Shown here in pieces: positions 25,620 to 38,900 of a DNA stretch of 64,000 nucleotides; the stretch's first letter is position 1, and each line of letters begins with the position of its first letter. Under the pieces are notes generated by a model. The model saw only the letters and a list, made by a program, of their open reading frames with translations, searched no databases and was not told the origin of the DNA. Location of the stretch: assembly GCA_905182985.1 (NCBI GenBank), contig CAJJDN010000127.1:1-64000 (forward strand), written 5' to 3'. Source of the DNA: Paramecium sonneborni (taxonomy: Eukaryota > Ciliophora > Oligohymenophorea > Peniculida > Parameciidae). Both the position numbers and the translations under genes were made by a program.

Positions 25620-28108
25620 ATGAAAAAAGAAAGTGAATGCGTGAAAGTTGTTGTTAGAGTGAGACCGTTTAATTAAAAAGAAAAGGATAACAATAGTAAA
25701 CCTTGCTTAAATGTGGATGAAAAACTAAATACAGTTGAACTAATAAAGGTATTATAATAGATAATAAATAGCCTGTTGATAATGAAGCAAAGTAATTTTC
25801 ATATGATTATGTTTTTGGAATGAATGCAAAATAATCTTACATATATGAAAAAACAGCATTTAATTTAGTAGAATCTGTGATTGATGGCTATAATGGTACA
25901 ATATTTGCATATGGTTAAACAGGTACTTTTATTGGTAATTTAAGGATGTGGAAAAACATTTACTATGAGTGGAGTACCTGAGAATGTAAATTTTAATTTT
26001 AAGTTATTAGTAAGAACTTAAAGGTATCATACCAAGAACTTTTACATAAATATAAACGATTATTGATATGAATACAGACACAAAAAAGAAATTTTTGGTG
26101 AGATGTTCTTTTCTTGAAATATATAATGAAGAGATTCGAGATTTATTGGGAAAAGATCATAAAGCAAGATTAGATTTAAAAGAATCTCAAGGTAGTGTGA
26201 CCGTAAAGGATTTAACAATGGTGACAGTGAAGACTGCTTAAGATATGGATAAATATATGACAATAGGTTAAAATAATAGATCAGTAGGAGCTACAGCTAT
26301 GAATGCATAATCAAGTAGATCTCATTGCATTTTTACAGTATATGTAGAGAGTTAGATAGTAGATGAAAAAGGGAATGAGTTTATTAGAGTAGGGAAACTT
26401 AATTTAGTTGATTTAGCAGGTAGTGAAAGATAGTCAAAGACTCAAGCAACAGGAGACAGATTGAAAGAAGCAACAAAAATAAATTTATCTTTATCAGCTT
26501 TAGGAAATGTGATTTCAGCATTAGTAGATGGAAAAACATAACATATTCCTTATAGAGATTCTAAATTAACACGATTATTATAAGACTCTTTAGGAGGTAA
26601 TACTAAAACAGTTATGATTACTGCATTAAGTCCTGCTGATTATAATTACGATGAAACACTTTCTAGTTTAAGATATGCATCTAGAGCTAAGATGATTAAA
26701 AATTAACCTAAAATTAATGAGGATCCAAAAGATGCTTTACTTAAACAATAAGCAGATGAAATTTAAAAACTTAAAGAATAATTATCTAAATTACATAAAA
26801 CTGGTGAAGGAACAGGAACAGGATCAGAAAAGAATATCTAAAATAATAGTAGTCAGAAATTTTATGGAAATCTAAATAAATAATAAGAGAATTCAGAAAT
26901 TGAAAAACTTAAATCTGATGAAATTTAAAAAGAACTTGAAAAATTAAAATAAGATAATGAAAAGTTAATAAAAGATAAGAAAGAAAAAGAAGAACAATTG
27001 TCCAGATAAAAATAAAGAGAGCTTGATTAATTAATTAAAGATAATGAAAATTTATAAAAAGAAAAGGAGAAAGTTTTATTATAAATAGCAGAAAAAGAAT
27101 AAAAGGCTAAGGAAGAATAAATCCTTAGATAATAATTAGAAGAATTGATGGCAGCTAAAGAAAAAATGGTTGTAACAGGAGGAAAGGCAACTGAAGAAGA
27201 AAAAAAAAAGTATCGTTTATAACAGAAAAAATTAAAATAATAAAATCAAGAACATGAAAAATTATTAGAAGAAAGAGAAAAATAAAAGGATGAATTATAT
27301 GAATTTGAACAGAAATATTAATCAGTTTAAGAAGAAATAGAAGCTTTAAGAAAGAAAAATCTAAGATTGAGAAAAGTTTATAAAGAAGCTATGGTAGAAA
27401 TCAAAGATATTTAAAAAGAAAATGAATAAGATAAAGAGGAGTTACTTGAAAGTATCAGAGCTTTAGAAAGAGAAAATACATTATATTAAAGAATATTATT
27501 AACCATGTTTAAAGAAGATGAATTATTAAGTCTTAAAGGGGATTGTATTTATGATGAAGATAAGAAAGATTATAAAGTCCCTCCATTCATTTTTAAATAA
27601 AATAAAGTTTTCTATCCAACACTACCTTATAAAGAAGGTAAATTCTATCTTTATTAATTAATTAGCATAAGAATATATTGAAAATCTCAAAGATTAAAGA
27701 TAACTTTAAATTAACCCTAAGTAAGACATGCTTGAAAATCCCTAAAGAGGAAATAGTAAAATGCGAACTGAGGAAAATTAATAAAGATCAAGTAGTTAAG
27801 GATTTGATAAGTAAACCAGATAATAACTTATGTTGAAATAACAATAATTATAAGTTCAAGAGTTAGAGAAATTGTATCCGACCTAATAAACACCATAATT
27901 AGAGAAAAAATAAAAAGTTTAACTAAGTCCCATAAATAATAATAAGTCTTCACGTCCTCCTTCATCTTAACCTAATAGTGATTAAAACATTTTTAAATAA
28001 TCTCCTGTTAAATAGTAAAAAGAGTTCTAAGTTCCAATAAAACCCAATTACAAAATACCTTTAGGCAAACTACCACAAGATATTGAAAGAAAAAATTATC
28101 ATTAATGA
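25620..28108 (+). CDS. kinesin-2 motor (KIF17/OSM-3 type)
   Basis: Plus-end-directed microtubule motor of the family that drives intraflagellar transport. The product is 796 residues after removal of introns 25749-25771, 25923-25944, 25986-26010 and 27638-27665. The N-terminal motor domain (about 1-345) has P-loop GQTGCGKT, switch I NAQSSRSH, switch II DLAGSE and the [13 protein letters not shown] segment. The Arg of the first strand is kept (RVRPFN). The neck and stalk (about 350-640) are dense coiled coil rich in E/K/Q. The tail has VPPFIFKQNK, reminiscent of homodimeric kinesin-2, then a Gln/Ser/Pro-rich end. With enkurin at 47.4 kb it is one of the ciliary genes in the window. Stop TGA at 28106-28108; the minus-strand YTH gene ends 48 bp on. 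Confidence 0.93.
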
Positions 28109-28156
28109 GAAATATTTAGTTTGGTATTTATAAATATTAACAATAATATAAATTGA

Positions 28157-29445
28157 TCAGCTCTTTTAAACAGAAATTTAAGTCTAAGCTTTCTCAACAT
28201 ACTCAATTTCATTCTTATTATATTATTTCTTTGTTTTTTCAAATTTTGTTCTTTTTTATTATTACTAATTTTTTATTTGAAATCTTTAATCTAATGAATC
28301 AGGATTTTATTTTTATTCTGTTTCTTAAGGATGAGATTACTATTGTTAGGTTGGTTATTAATATTATCTTATAGGTTTTTCATAGTTTTCTTATTTATTA
28401 AGATGATATTTGTTGTTGTTAAATTAATTTTATGAATAATATTGATTTTAATAAAATCCATTATTTTATTACCAATATTAAGGAGTTTACTAAAATTAAT
28501 AACCTAAAATATTAAGAATGAAATATACCAATTGATTACTATTAATAATAAGATTAATACGGTTGTTAATAATAATATTGCTACCCATAAGGAGGTTAAT
28601 AATATCCATTTTAAGGTCTTTGGTTGTTTTTTTTCCGTTCATATGATGCAACTGAGAAAGAGAATGGGATAGTTTCAAAAACAGAAGAGAGTTCTTTGAA
28701 TTTCTTTTCAAATCTTTAATTATTTGTTCTTTCCAATCTATTATCAAACTAAAAATCATGACAACTAAAAATACTTCTAATTTATCAAGTTGAGGAAATT
28801 CTTCAAATAAGCTTTTATTAGAGATTTCATTTTAAAATATTTTTGTCATTTTAATTCCATTATCAACAGATAATTCTGTGCAATCTATAAGATCATAAAC
28901 TGATTTAATAGTTTCTTCACTGCCTTCCAATTGTTAGATTTGCTTTATATTTTCAAATAATTTAAATGAAAGATCTTTTATGTATAACTGAGTGATAAGT
29001 TAAATCTAATACCCATTCTATTGAAAAAGTGCCGAACCATTTATTTTCAATTAACCAAAACTGAAAATGAAATTTAGGATTAAATGCAGAAGTAAGCTTA
29101 GCCATTCCACTAAAGCACATGCTATTAATTTCTGTGAAAAATAGATAAACATCTTATTTCTTATTAATATATGCTTCATGCAATCGTTGATTTTTTCGAG
29201 ACGAACTATTGTCTAATAAATTATTTACCTAGTCCAAAAACCATACTTCATAGCTCTATGAACATTATCTTCTCCTTAAGTTCTTATGATAAAGAATTTA
29301 CATTCATCTAAATTATTAAATTCATGATTTAGATTTATTTTTGCTAAAGGTGAAAATTTACTTCTGATCTAATTGATATCATCATAACTTTCTAGTGATA
29401 TAAATGGTGGCTAACAAATAGTTAATGTTTTACTTAATCACTCAT
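28157..29445 (-). CDS. YTH-domain RNA-binding protein (m6A reader)
   Basis: 388 residues after five introns (29411-29433, 29206-29228, 28988-29012, 28749-28774, 28504-28528). The YTH fold is near residues 30-180: CKFFIIRTQGEDNVHRAMKYGFW, then VYLFFTEINS, then FWLIENKWFGTF, then IEWLYIKDLS. The Trp residues expected to make the cage around N6-methyladenine are all present. The last ~150 residues are low in complexity and rich in Gln, Tyr, Asn and Pro, like a prion-type tail. Known YTH proteins bind m6A in mRNA and affect its stability, splicing or translation. Splice choices are supported because every junction restores the YTH pattern and the spliced length is divisible by three. It shares its orientation with the DHHC gene 74 bp upstream. 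Confidence 0.88.
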
Positions 29446-29519
29446 TATTAACTAAATAAAAATAAAAGATTTAAATAATTTCTTAAATATATTTAATTGA
29501 TCATCATTATAAAACTAAA

Positions 29520-30521
29520 TCAATCAACTCCAATATTTATTTTCTATAAATCTTTATCCACCTAATTCCAAATCACTCCATTAGAAGGTAATTGTCTAAA
29601 ACTTGGCAGGAAAATTTAATAAAAATATTTGAAATTGCCAAATACTTATTTTAAATTTTCTATTATTTCTGCTTTCTCATAAGTAGTTTTTGTATTTCTA
29701 TTCATAAATTCAATTGCTGTGTAGCCTTTTAAAATTAAAAACCAATTCCACCCTCCAAAACTTGCCATTGTCAAACATAATGCAAGTTGAACAATCCATA
29801 ATGTGGAAAATAAAAAACTTCTCTAATTTTTATAAACATAAAAATCAGAGGAATAAATAATATTTAAATTTAATAAAGTAGCAAATGAAGTACCTAAAAA
29901 TATATATGTGAGAAACAGGATAAAATATCTATGATTTTAGTGACCAACACAATTATTAACCCATGGGCAATGGTGATCCATTTTTAATATGCATTTTTTA
30001 CAAATACTACAATGATGAGCTCTTTTTGGTTTTGGTAACTAACAAAAATGACAAAATCCTAAAGTTGATTAATCTAAAATTTAAGATTGGTTTGTAGTGT
30101 TCGCCTCTAATTTTGGAGTGTAATTAAATTTTAAATATCTTTGGCTTGGATTTCCATCAATTTCCCCTTAATTTTCATTATTTTCTGTGTCATTTTAGAT
30201 AGGTTTAAAGTATTCTTAAGTAGTACCTGGAGAAAAAAAAATTACAAAGGTGTAATTTATGATGACATTAAAACCTAAAATGAAAATATATTTACTTAAT
30301 ATTAACTCTATAAGAAGGATTATAATTGTTAGACAATAATTAGAATAAACTAAATGGTATTGCATAGTTGTGTCAAATATGAAAGAATAAAGTAAAAGGG
30401 AAATTAATAAGTAGCAAAAAAATATCAATAACTTACTAAAGCATGAAAGTATTTTATTCAAAGAGTATTTAGTTTGTGGTCTATTTAAATTTTATTAGAA
30501 ATCTTCTTATAATTATTACAT
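29520..30521 (-). CDS. DHHC palmitoyltransferase
   Basis: 333 residues, one exon. Two hydrophobic segments near the N-terminus precede the Cys-rich domain. That domain reads [18 protein letters not shown], then [17 protein letters not shown] with the catalytic DHHC, then a third and fourth membrane segment. Such enzymes attach palmitate to cysteines of cytosolic proteins at Golgi, plasma or ciliary membranes. The start is ATG at 30521, which adds 20 polar residues before a TTG that also opens the frame. Stop TGA at 29520-29522. Confidence 0.92.
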
Positions 30522-30763
30522 TAATATAATTATTTTTTTTCAATATTTATACTTTTAATTTATTCATAAAATATAACGACTATATGAGTTGAGATTATAG
30601 CTGACATCATTTAGTATTGAAAACTCTTTGATTAGGATAGACTAGCATTTCTATGTTCTAATATGATTTTAACAGGTTTTAAAATTTTTCAAAAAATATC
30701 TTTTTGGAAAAAATATACTTAAGTTATTCATGTATGTTAAATTTGAAAATAGTAACAAAAATA

Positions 30764-31102
30764 TCATTTAATACATATAAAAGATTAATTTACTATCTAG
30801 AGAGTTCTACAAATGTGACATTTTAAGGTTTATGAATTTTATATCGAGATTATTTGATTTAAATCATTTGAACACATAACATGCCCACATAATAATTTAA
30901 CAGTATTTTCTTCATTTAGATGACAATAACATATGGGACATTCCTCCTCCTTATATAAAGATTCAGTTTTCGTTGTAAGTATAAATTATGGCGTCTCTTC
31001 TTCTTCTTCAATGTACGCATTTTAACGAATCAATGGTGGAGGAGGTAACATCAATTCATCTAGATCAATTTCATCATAATTATAACTATCTATACTCTCC
31101 AT
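30764..31102 (-). CDS. small RING-like zinc-finger protein
   Basis: 112 residues, one exon. An acidic, Pro-rich N-terminal half (LMLPPPP, EEEEE) is followed by a RING-type finger: CPICYC, then LLCGHVMC, then CHICRTL. Two positions that usually carry the third pair of ligands are Ser/Asp rather than Cys (CSNDL), so zinc binding at the second site may be altered. Probably a ubiquitin E3 or E3-like adaptor; the substrate is unknown. Start ATG at 31102, stop TGA at 30764-30766. Confidence 0.75.
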
Positions 31103-31387
31103 AGTTTACTTTAGCCTTTTAAATAATCTTTATTTTTTTTTTATTTTTTATTAAACATGCATTCCCATATGAATGGGAGAATTAGGATTTTTAAAAGTTT
31201 TTTTTAGTTAAATATTGATCAAGATTGCCATAATATGATTGGTAATTATTTATCTGGTTTATAGAACCGTGGTTTATCGTATAAAAATTAAATTTTATTC
31301 TTTGGGATATATAATAGAAATTCTTAATTAATAATAATGTTTAATTCTTCAATAAATTAATAATAGTTTAAAATAGTGTATAAATAA

Positions 31388-31894
31388 ATGTAGAGAATTA
31401 TATTGTTAGCTTGTTTAGTAATAATGGGGCAATAAGCCCTTTAACCATCATTATTAAATTTTATGCAAGGGTATGCTTTTGGTGTTGGAATGGGAGATGA
31501 AGTTCCAGAAATTATGGATTGTGTATTAGATGTCATACTTGTGAAGCCATAATGGAATGTCATATTAAATTAATTCAAAAAAGGAGATGCAAACAATATT
31601 TGGAATGGAATAACTGATATTTTATTCTCATTTGATCAATTTGCTTAGTAATGTGGAAATACAACAATAGGATTAAACAAAATTCAAAAACATGTTAGAA
31701 AAGTCTTCACTAGTATATATAATTGCAATAATTTAGCACCAAGTTTATTTAAAAAGATGATTGAAAATATAAGTATATAAGCAGAGAAAATATAAGAATT
31801 AGGAACTTAATTTGTAGAATTAATGACGGATAAAGATAGTTATTAAAGTGGTTTTGTATTTGGATAAATGGTTTCTTTAATAATTGATATTTGA
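31388..31894 (+). CDS. small secreted protein, unknown function
   Basis: 168 residues, one exon. The first ~17 residues form a signal peptide (MQRIILLACLVIMGQ). The mature part is soluble and has four Cys (MDCVLD, QQCGN, YNCNN) with helical spacing, and ends with FGQMVSLIIDI. I recognise no family name. It is likely exported or kept in the endomembrane system. It lies 66 bp before the MFS gene on the same strand. Confidence 0.72.
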
Positions 31895-31960
31895 CATTAT
31901 AGATTTAATTACATAATTAAATAATTATTAATATTATATCAAGGAACATAGAAACATCAA

Positions 31961-33390
31961 ATGAAAAAATTTCATGCATTTTTGATTTTCTCCACATGTA
32001 ATATGTTTGTTTCAATGTGTGGATCTCTTATTACTCCATTTTTTCCTCCATATGCTAAACGTAAAGGAATATCATAGACAGTATTGGGATTAATTGTAGC
32101 TGCAGGTCCATTAGGGGGACTTTTGGCTTCAATTATAATTGCAAAAACATTAAATCATGTATTATTTTATCAATGATTAAAGACAAATAGAAACAAATTC
32201 ATTTTAATTGGAGTATTAGGAGAACCTATTAGTTTACTATTTTTTTCAATGACTGATATTTTTGATGACAAAATTCCAATAATTATTATAGCATCAATTG
32301 GTAGATTTATAGGAGGAATAGTATTGAATAATTTTATATATTAAGGGAACATCTTTATTTTTAACCCCATTTTTTGGATATATTCCAATATTATACCCAA
32401 AAGATGTTGAAAAAAAAGTGAGTATAAGTGAGGCTTTTAGTAGTGTAGGATTTTTTGCAGGACCAGCATTAGGATCAGGTTTATATGCTATAGGAGGATA
32501 TTTGACTCCATTCTTAGTGTTTAGTTCATTTGGATTTATCTCATTACCTTTTTTATATGCAGCATTGTAAGCAGTTGGGCCAAAAAAATATTAGGTGGAA
32601 ATTTAGAGACAAATTGAAGAGATTAATGAAACCAAGAAATTAGTTGAATATAATCAGACAATTTAAGGAACTGAATCATTAAATGAAGAGGAGGAGTTAA
32701 CCATCTTGACTTTAATTAAACATTATCCAGTAGTTGTTATTTTTTGGGTGATTACCCTAGTTAACATTTGTATGACATATTTCCAACCCATTTTATCAAT
32801 TTATTTCACTGAAACCTATGATTTTGATGAGGGTTAAATTGGTTTTATTATGACAATTGTTTCTCTGGCATATACTTTTGGATGTTATCTTTGTGGATAC
32901 AATAAAAAATATAAAAGAGAAGTATTTTCAGATTTTTAAATCATATTAGATGGCATGTATTTGTTTGTTTTTTTTTGGATGTTCCTATTTTTTAGCTGGA
33001 CCAGATACAGACCTTATTTAAGTCCCTCATAAACTTTGGATAGCATTGACTGCATAATTTTTATTAGGAGTTTTAAGTGGTCCTGCTTATGTTCCTTCTT
33101 TACCTGTCTTAAATGAATTCTTATTATTTCACTATCCAATTCAAACTATTAGGGTTGCCACCTATTCATCTGCATTGTACCAATAGTTTTTATATTACTT
33201 TAGATTAACAAGTGGAATGTTTATTGGTTAATTAACTGGACCTATCATTGCAGGTATTCTCGGAGATGAATTTGGATTTGAAAGAGCTTGTAGTATTTTA
33301 GGAATCATAATTATTGTTACATCTTTTATTTATATTCCCATCATTTTTATGAAATCTAAATAAGAAAAAATAAATGAATAGTTAAAATGA
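31961..33390 (+). CDS. major facilitator superfamily transporter
   Basis: 441 residues with about 12 membrane segments. Four introns are removed: 32159-32182, 32321-32345, 32922-32949 and 33177-33203. Features include MCGSLITPFFPPYAKRKG in segment 1, GRFIGGIGTSLFLTPFF in segment 4, GFFAGPALGSGLY in segment 5, and a Glu-rich cytosolic loop between the halves. The layout resembles the SLC18/DHA1 group of proton-driven export or vesicular carriers, but the substrate cannot be told. The last intron is 27 nt without a TGA, so unspliced RNA would stay in frame. Splicing it gives the better transporter sequence. Confidence 0.82.
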
Positions 33391-33474
33391 CCATTTTGTA
33401 TATATTAATTTTCATATATAATATAATATTTTTATTTCATTTTTTATGTTTTCCACACTATAGCCTTTGAATTT

Positions 33475-33482
33475 TTTGGCGC
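33475..33482 (+). promoter_or_regulatory. possible E2F-type site upstream of CDT1
   Basis: The octamer TTTGGCGC fits the E2F/DP consensus TTTSSCGC and lies 80 bp before the CDT1 start codon, in a region otherwise almost without GC dinucleotides. CDT1 is a classic E2F target in animals and plants. A TTGGCGC also occurs inside the HECT coding region (about 14936), so chance is not excluded. Confidence 0.35.
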
Positions 33483-33561
33483 TATTAATTTAATGACAAA
33501 ATTGGGGGTTTATAGCTCCAGATCGCAATTTGAAATAATAATAATTAATAAAATCAATACA

Positions 33562-34488
33562 ATGGATAGCAACAAACAAATAAAAACATTGTAAGAATAA
33601 TAATCCAAAGGGTAAGATGAATCCACAAGACATCTAAGCGATATTTTAGGTATGAAATATACATAAATTCAATAACCTCCTTCTTAAAATATTAACTTTA
33701 GAAGTCTAAGATAAAGGTTTGGATTAATTTAAGATTAATATCCTTTACCTCTTAAATTTGAATAATTATTATAAATTATGAGAACTATCGAATAAACTTA
33801 TTGGAAGAAATAAAAGCCAATTGTTTATGAAATTAAAACCAATGCTTTAAGGATCCTATAAATTGGATAACTATTAAAACTTGACAAAGATCTATATTAA
33901 ATTAAAATTGTAGAAAAATCTGTTTAAATTATTCCTAATGATGTTCCCATTGAAAATTTACCTTCATTTCAACCATTTGCTCATTAGTTGCCATCTGTCT
34001 TTGAAAGTAGAATAACTAGAATCAGAAATATTTTAGATAACTTAGTACAAACTGTTCATGAAAATTACTTAGAAATAATAAACTAATAGGATTTTAAAGA
34101 ACAATCAATAAAATTCAAAGTATATCACCCTACATTTGATTTAAATTTAGTCCCTGATATACTTCCTTAATAATTACCTTTCTAAATTTATTCTGAAGAA
34201 TAAAAAAATTAGCTTCAGCAAATCATCGAAAACACTATTTAATATTTTAATAAACGAACAGTCTCTTTTATGTTCTACCCAAATTTAATTAACTATTTGT
34301 TAAATAAAATAAAAATGAATAAAGATCAGATGGAAAAATACATTCAATTTTTGATAAAAGTTTAGCCAGATTTCTTACAGATAACAAATTAAAAGTAAGA
34401 ATAACAAAAAGTAAAATGGATAATCTAAATTAATAAATAAAGCACTGTAGAAAATTAAATTCAATAATTGAAAACTTATTTTTATTGA
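33562..34488 (+). CDS. CDT1: CDT1-like replication licensing factor
   Basis: 308 residues, one exon. The middle part matches the geminin/MCM-binding fold of CDT1: YPLPLKFEQLLQIM at about residue 58, a short winged-helix core, then TRIRNILDNLV, then YHPTFDLNLVPDILP (compare the WHP...FxVDxVPDIxPAxLP signature). The C-terminus keeps a shorter version of the MCM-binding winged helix. CDT1 loads MCM helicase on origins with ORC and CDC6 once per cycle. The N-terminal ~45 residues are Gln/Ser-rich without an obvious PIP box. It is shorter than animal CDT1 (over 500 residues). Start ATG at 33562, stop TGA at 34486-34488. Confidence 0.85.
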
Positions 34489-34778
34489 TTTGATATATGT
34501 TATTTCCTTTGTTTATAAAAATTGTTCAGATTAATTTTCTCATGATTAAAAATTTATATTTACTTTTAATTTTTGAACTTTTTCTAGTGATGTGTTATTA
34601 AGTGAATTAAATAAATTAAAAATGAGTAAGTTTTCAAAAGAAATATGAAGTAATAAATAATCAAATGTAAATGAGAAAATTTTTAAAATGGTTTAAATAA
34701 TTTGAAATTAATAGATGTGAAGCTTATGTTGATTAATTTACATAATATAAATAATTATATTTAAAATTAGTAAAATTA

Positions 34779-36024
<1,246 letters not shown>

Positions 36025-36043
36025 ACTTAATTATTTTTAATAA

Positions 36044-37835
36044 ATGAATCCCATTCGTGTCTATCCACTCAAATTTAATAACCAAGAATCTCTTGCCAAT
36101 TCTCCTGGTCTAAAAAAGAAGTAACAACCTTCTGAACGCACTCATACTTTGTAGATTAAGTAACAGATTAATGCAATTTAGTCCATAATAAACACCTCAA
36201 CAAAGCAGAAGTAATCAAAAAAGACATCCAACTAGTGGATTAAGTTCCCAAGAGGAAAAAATTAAGCTTGTACTTATTTAAATTGCATATTTTGTATTAG
36301 GTTACTTAAAAGAAATTATAATTGCTATAGCCATCAAGTTATTCACCTAAAAAGAGAGTAATTAGTAGTAATAATGATAAACCTGAAATTTCTAAATTCT
36401 CTAATCAATCAACTGAAGTATTATTCAAATTTAAACGCAAGCCTTATTCTCCAACCAAATTACCAAATTTAAAAAGAAGCGAATCATCTACAACAACACA
36501 AGAAATTTTAGCTAAAATTGATTTGAGCTTGGCTTAAAAGAGAAGTAAACGTACTGATACTAGCAATGCTGATAACACTCCTTAAGTATTGATGATTATT
36601 ACAATATTAGAATAAGACATCATTTCTTAAAATGTATTAAGATACATCTCCTAAAATTCGTTAAATTTAAAGCAGAGTTAGCTCTTAAGCTATAGAACAA
36701 GATATCAAAATCAAACCAAGAATGCCTTCTTAGGTTATAATGTTGCATGGAAGATCAACTAGTCAAGCAGCATTGGTAAATTCAAATCCAACAGAAAATG
36801 AAGAATCATAAGATTATGTTTAACTATTTTTGTCAAAGTAAAATACTTAATTTTATAATAATAAGAACATAAGCAGGTCAAAATGGAAACAAACAAACGA
36901 AAACAAATTAAGATTCAGTAATTATCTCGAATAATTTTTGCGGAATGAAAAATAGGTAAATCAATAAATCAATTAAATTTAAAGATACCTATTTTCGGTC
37001 TGTGATGGACATGGTGTATATGGACATTATGTTTCGTAATTAGTAAAAAGAGTGTTGCCAACAATAATTGAAGCATAATTGAAAACTTTTATTGGAAAAT
37101 AAGAAATAGACATAGGAGAAGAATATTATACTGAAATGGTGAAATGTTTCAACAGTAGTTTCTAAAAGATGACCAAGGATTTGGTAATTTGATGAAAATA
37201 TTCTCTCTAGTAAAATTGTGGAATAGACATCACTTTTAGTGGTAGTACATGTTCAACAGTATTTGTCTCTGGTAATAATTTATGGTGCTCAAATATTGGA
37301 GATTCAAGATCTGTATAAAATTATCTTAAAAAGTTAGATATTTATAGAACAAAGCAAAGACTCTAATAAATGGAAGATTGTAGAATTGAGTAATGATCAT
37401 AAACCTGATTTACCTACAGAAAAAAAAAGAATTCTTGCAAGTAAAGGAAGAGTACAACCATTTGTGACTGAAAATGGATAAAATATTGGTCCAGCTAGAG
37501 TATGGCTTTTGCATGAATAAATACCTGGTTTAGCAATGAGTAGATCATTTGGAGATTATGTTGCTTCCACTGTTGGAGTCATTTCTGAACCAGAAGTAAT
37601 TTACCATAAATTAAATCAAAAATGCGGATTTTTAGTAGTTGCTAGTGATGGCGTTTGGGAATTTCTGACTAATGAAGAGATTTAATAAATTGTTTGCAGT
37701 TATTGGAGTCCTTAAATGAATGCTAAGAAAATAGATGAAATGGTTGACAATATAGTTAGAGAATCTACTAAGAGATGGTAAGAAGAAGATGAAGTTATTG
37801 ACGACATTTCAATCATTATTGCATATCTCTCTTGA
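36044..37835 (+). CDS. PP2C-type (PPM) protein phosphatase, long N-terminus
   Basis: 534 residues. Seven introns: 36160-36181, 36270-36300, 36586-36610, 36838-36865, 36956-36984, 37184-37210, 37313-37337. The first ~230 residues are Ser/Pro/Lys/Gln-rich and disordered. The catalytic domain shows TNQDSVI, VCDGHGVYGH (metal-binding Asp), SGSTCSTVFV, NIGDSRS, GLAMSRSFGDYVAS, ASDGVWEFL and DDISIIIAYL. All metal-ligand Asp positions are kept, so it should be active on phospho-Ser/Thr with Mg/Mn. It is close in sequence to the PP2C at 41878-43393, suggesting local paralogy. The first-intron choice is the least certain (a 31-nt alternative starts at 36151). Confidence 0.9.
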
Positions 37836-37928
37836 TTATTATTAAACCATTTTCAGATTTAAAAAATTCTTATTTTTATATTTCATTAATTAAGAATAAG
37901 GTAGAGATACAGATATAATTATCAAAAA

Positions 37929-38820
37929 TCATAATGGAAAAACCATTATAGTTACGTTGTCTCTTATATAATCATTTTTAATTGATTCATATAACTATTT
38001 TGCAACATTTTTTTATACGTCTACTTTCAATAAAACTTGTTGAACAACTTCTTCAGATAGTTCCTAAAATTGCAAATAATACATACATCCCAAAATCCAT
38101 CACTTGCCATTACTATAAATCTATCATTATCTTTTATTTTATATTTTGAGATTTCAGGATCACTAATTATAAACTTCTTAAGATTAAAATCTCCAAAAGA
38201 TCTTGTCACTGTTAATTACCCAGATACTCTACTTATATTTTATCTCTTTGTTATTAAACTAAAATTAATAGAAATAATTTCTTACCCTCCTTATTTATGA
38301 ATTCTTTGATTTTCCTCTTTAGATTGAGGAATATGAATAGAATTCAATATTTAATGAGAATCTTCTCTAAATACTATGGCTTTGCAATCTCCTAAATTTG
38401 CAATTGTAACAGTTTTATTTTAAATAGATAATAGGATAGCTACTGATCCTGATTATGTGTATTAACTTAAATTACTGTCTGTTTCATTAAACACTTTATA
38501 TTATATATGTGAACTAAATACATTATTTGTAATCTGAATCTGACATTTCATTTTAGATTTTCTATAATAAATTTTAAGTCAAGTAATCTGCTACATGAGA
38601 TGAACCATGACCATCAAAAATTGCATAATGATTATTTAAAACCTAGTACTAATGATTTATTAATAATAAATACTCTATCTAGCATTTCCCTTCTAGATCC
38701 TCTATTCATGTAAAGATGATATTTTTCAGTTTATTATTCAAATTCATCAAACTACTCAATCAACTCATGAGCTGCCAAGTCTTTATACTCAAGCTCTATC
38801 ACAATTTCCAAATCTGTCAT
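37929..38820 (-). CDS. PP2C-type protein phosphatase, compact form
   Basis: 262 residues with introns 38649-38673, 38494-38521, 38259-38285 and 38064-38086. Motifs: HYAIFDGHGSSH, SGSVAILL, NLGDCKAIVF, QLTVTRSFGDF, ASDGFWD, RDNVTIMVF. It lacks the long disordered N-terminus of its neighbours and has FNLKKFIISDPEIS where the second metal site leads into the flap. It is a different subgroup from the other two PP2Cs of the window. It converges on the preceding gene with 93 bp between stops. Start ATG at 38820. Confidence 0.9.
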
Positions 38821-38900
38821 TCAATAAGTTATTTTTTTTTTATTATAATTAATTAAATAATCATAAGTCCATAAATAGTTGAAATATTTAATAGATATAT

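Noticed and set aside
28153..28374. Plus-strand ORF of 73 codons after the kinesin gene
   Set aside because: It is the complement of the Gln/Asn-rich tail of the YTH gene and has no independent support.
31190..31230. Short inverted repeat ATTCCCAT...ATGGGA near 31160 as a regulatory hairpin
   Set aside because: The stem is only five to six base pairs, within what chance gives.
38070..38300. Plus-strand ORF of 76 codons
   Set aside because: It is antisense to the compact PP2C gene, whose motifs and introns are clear.
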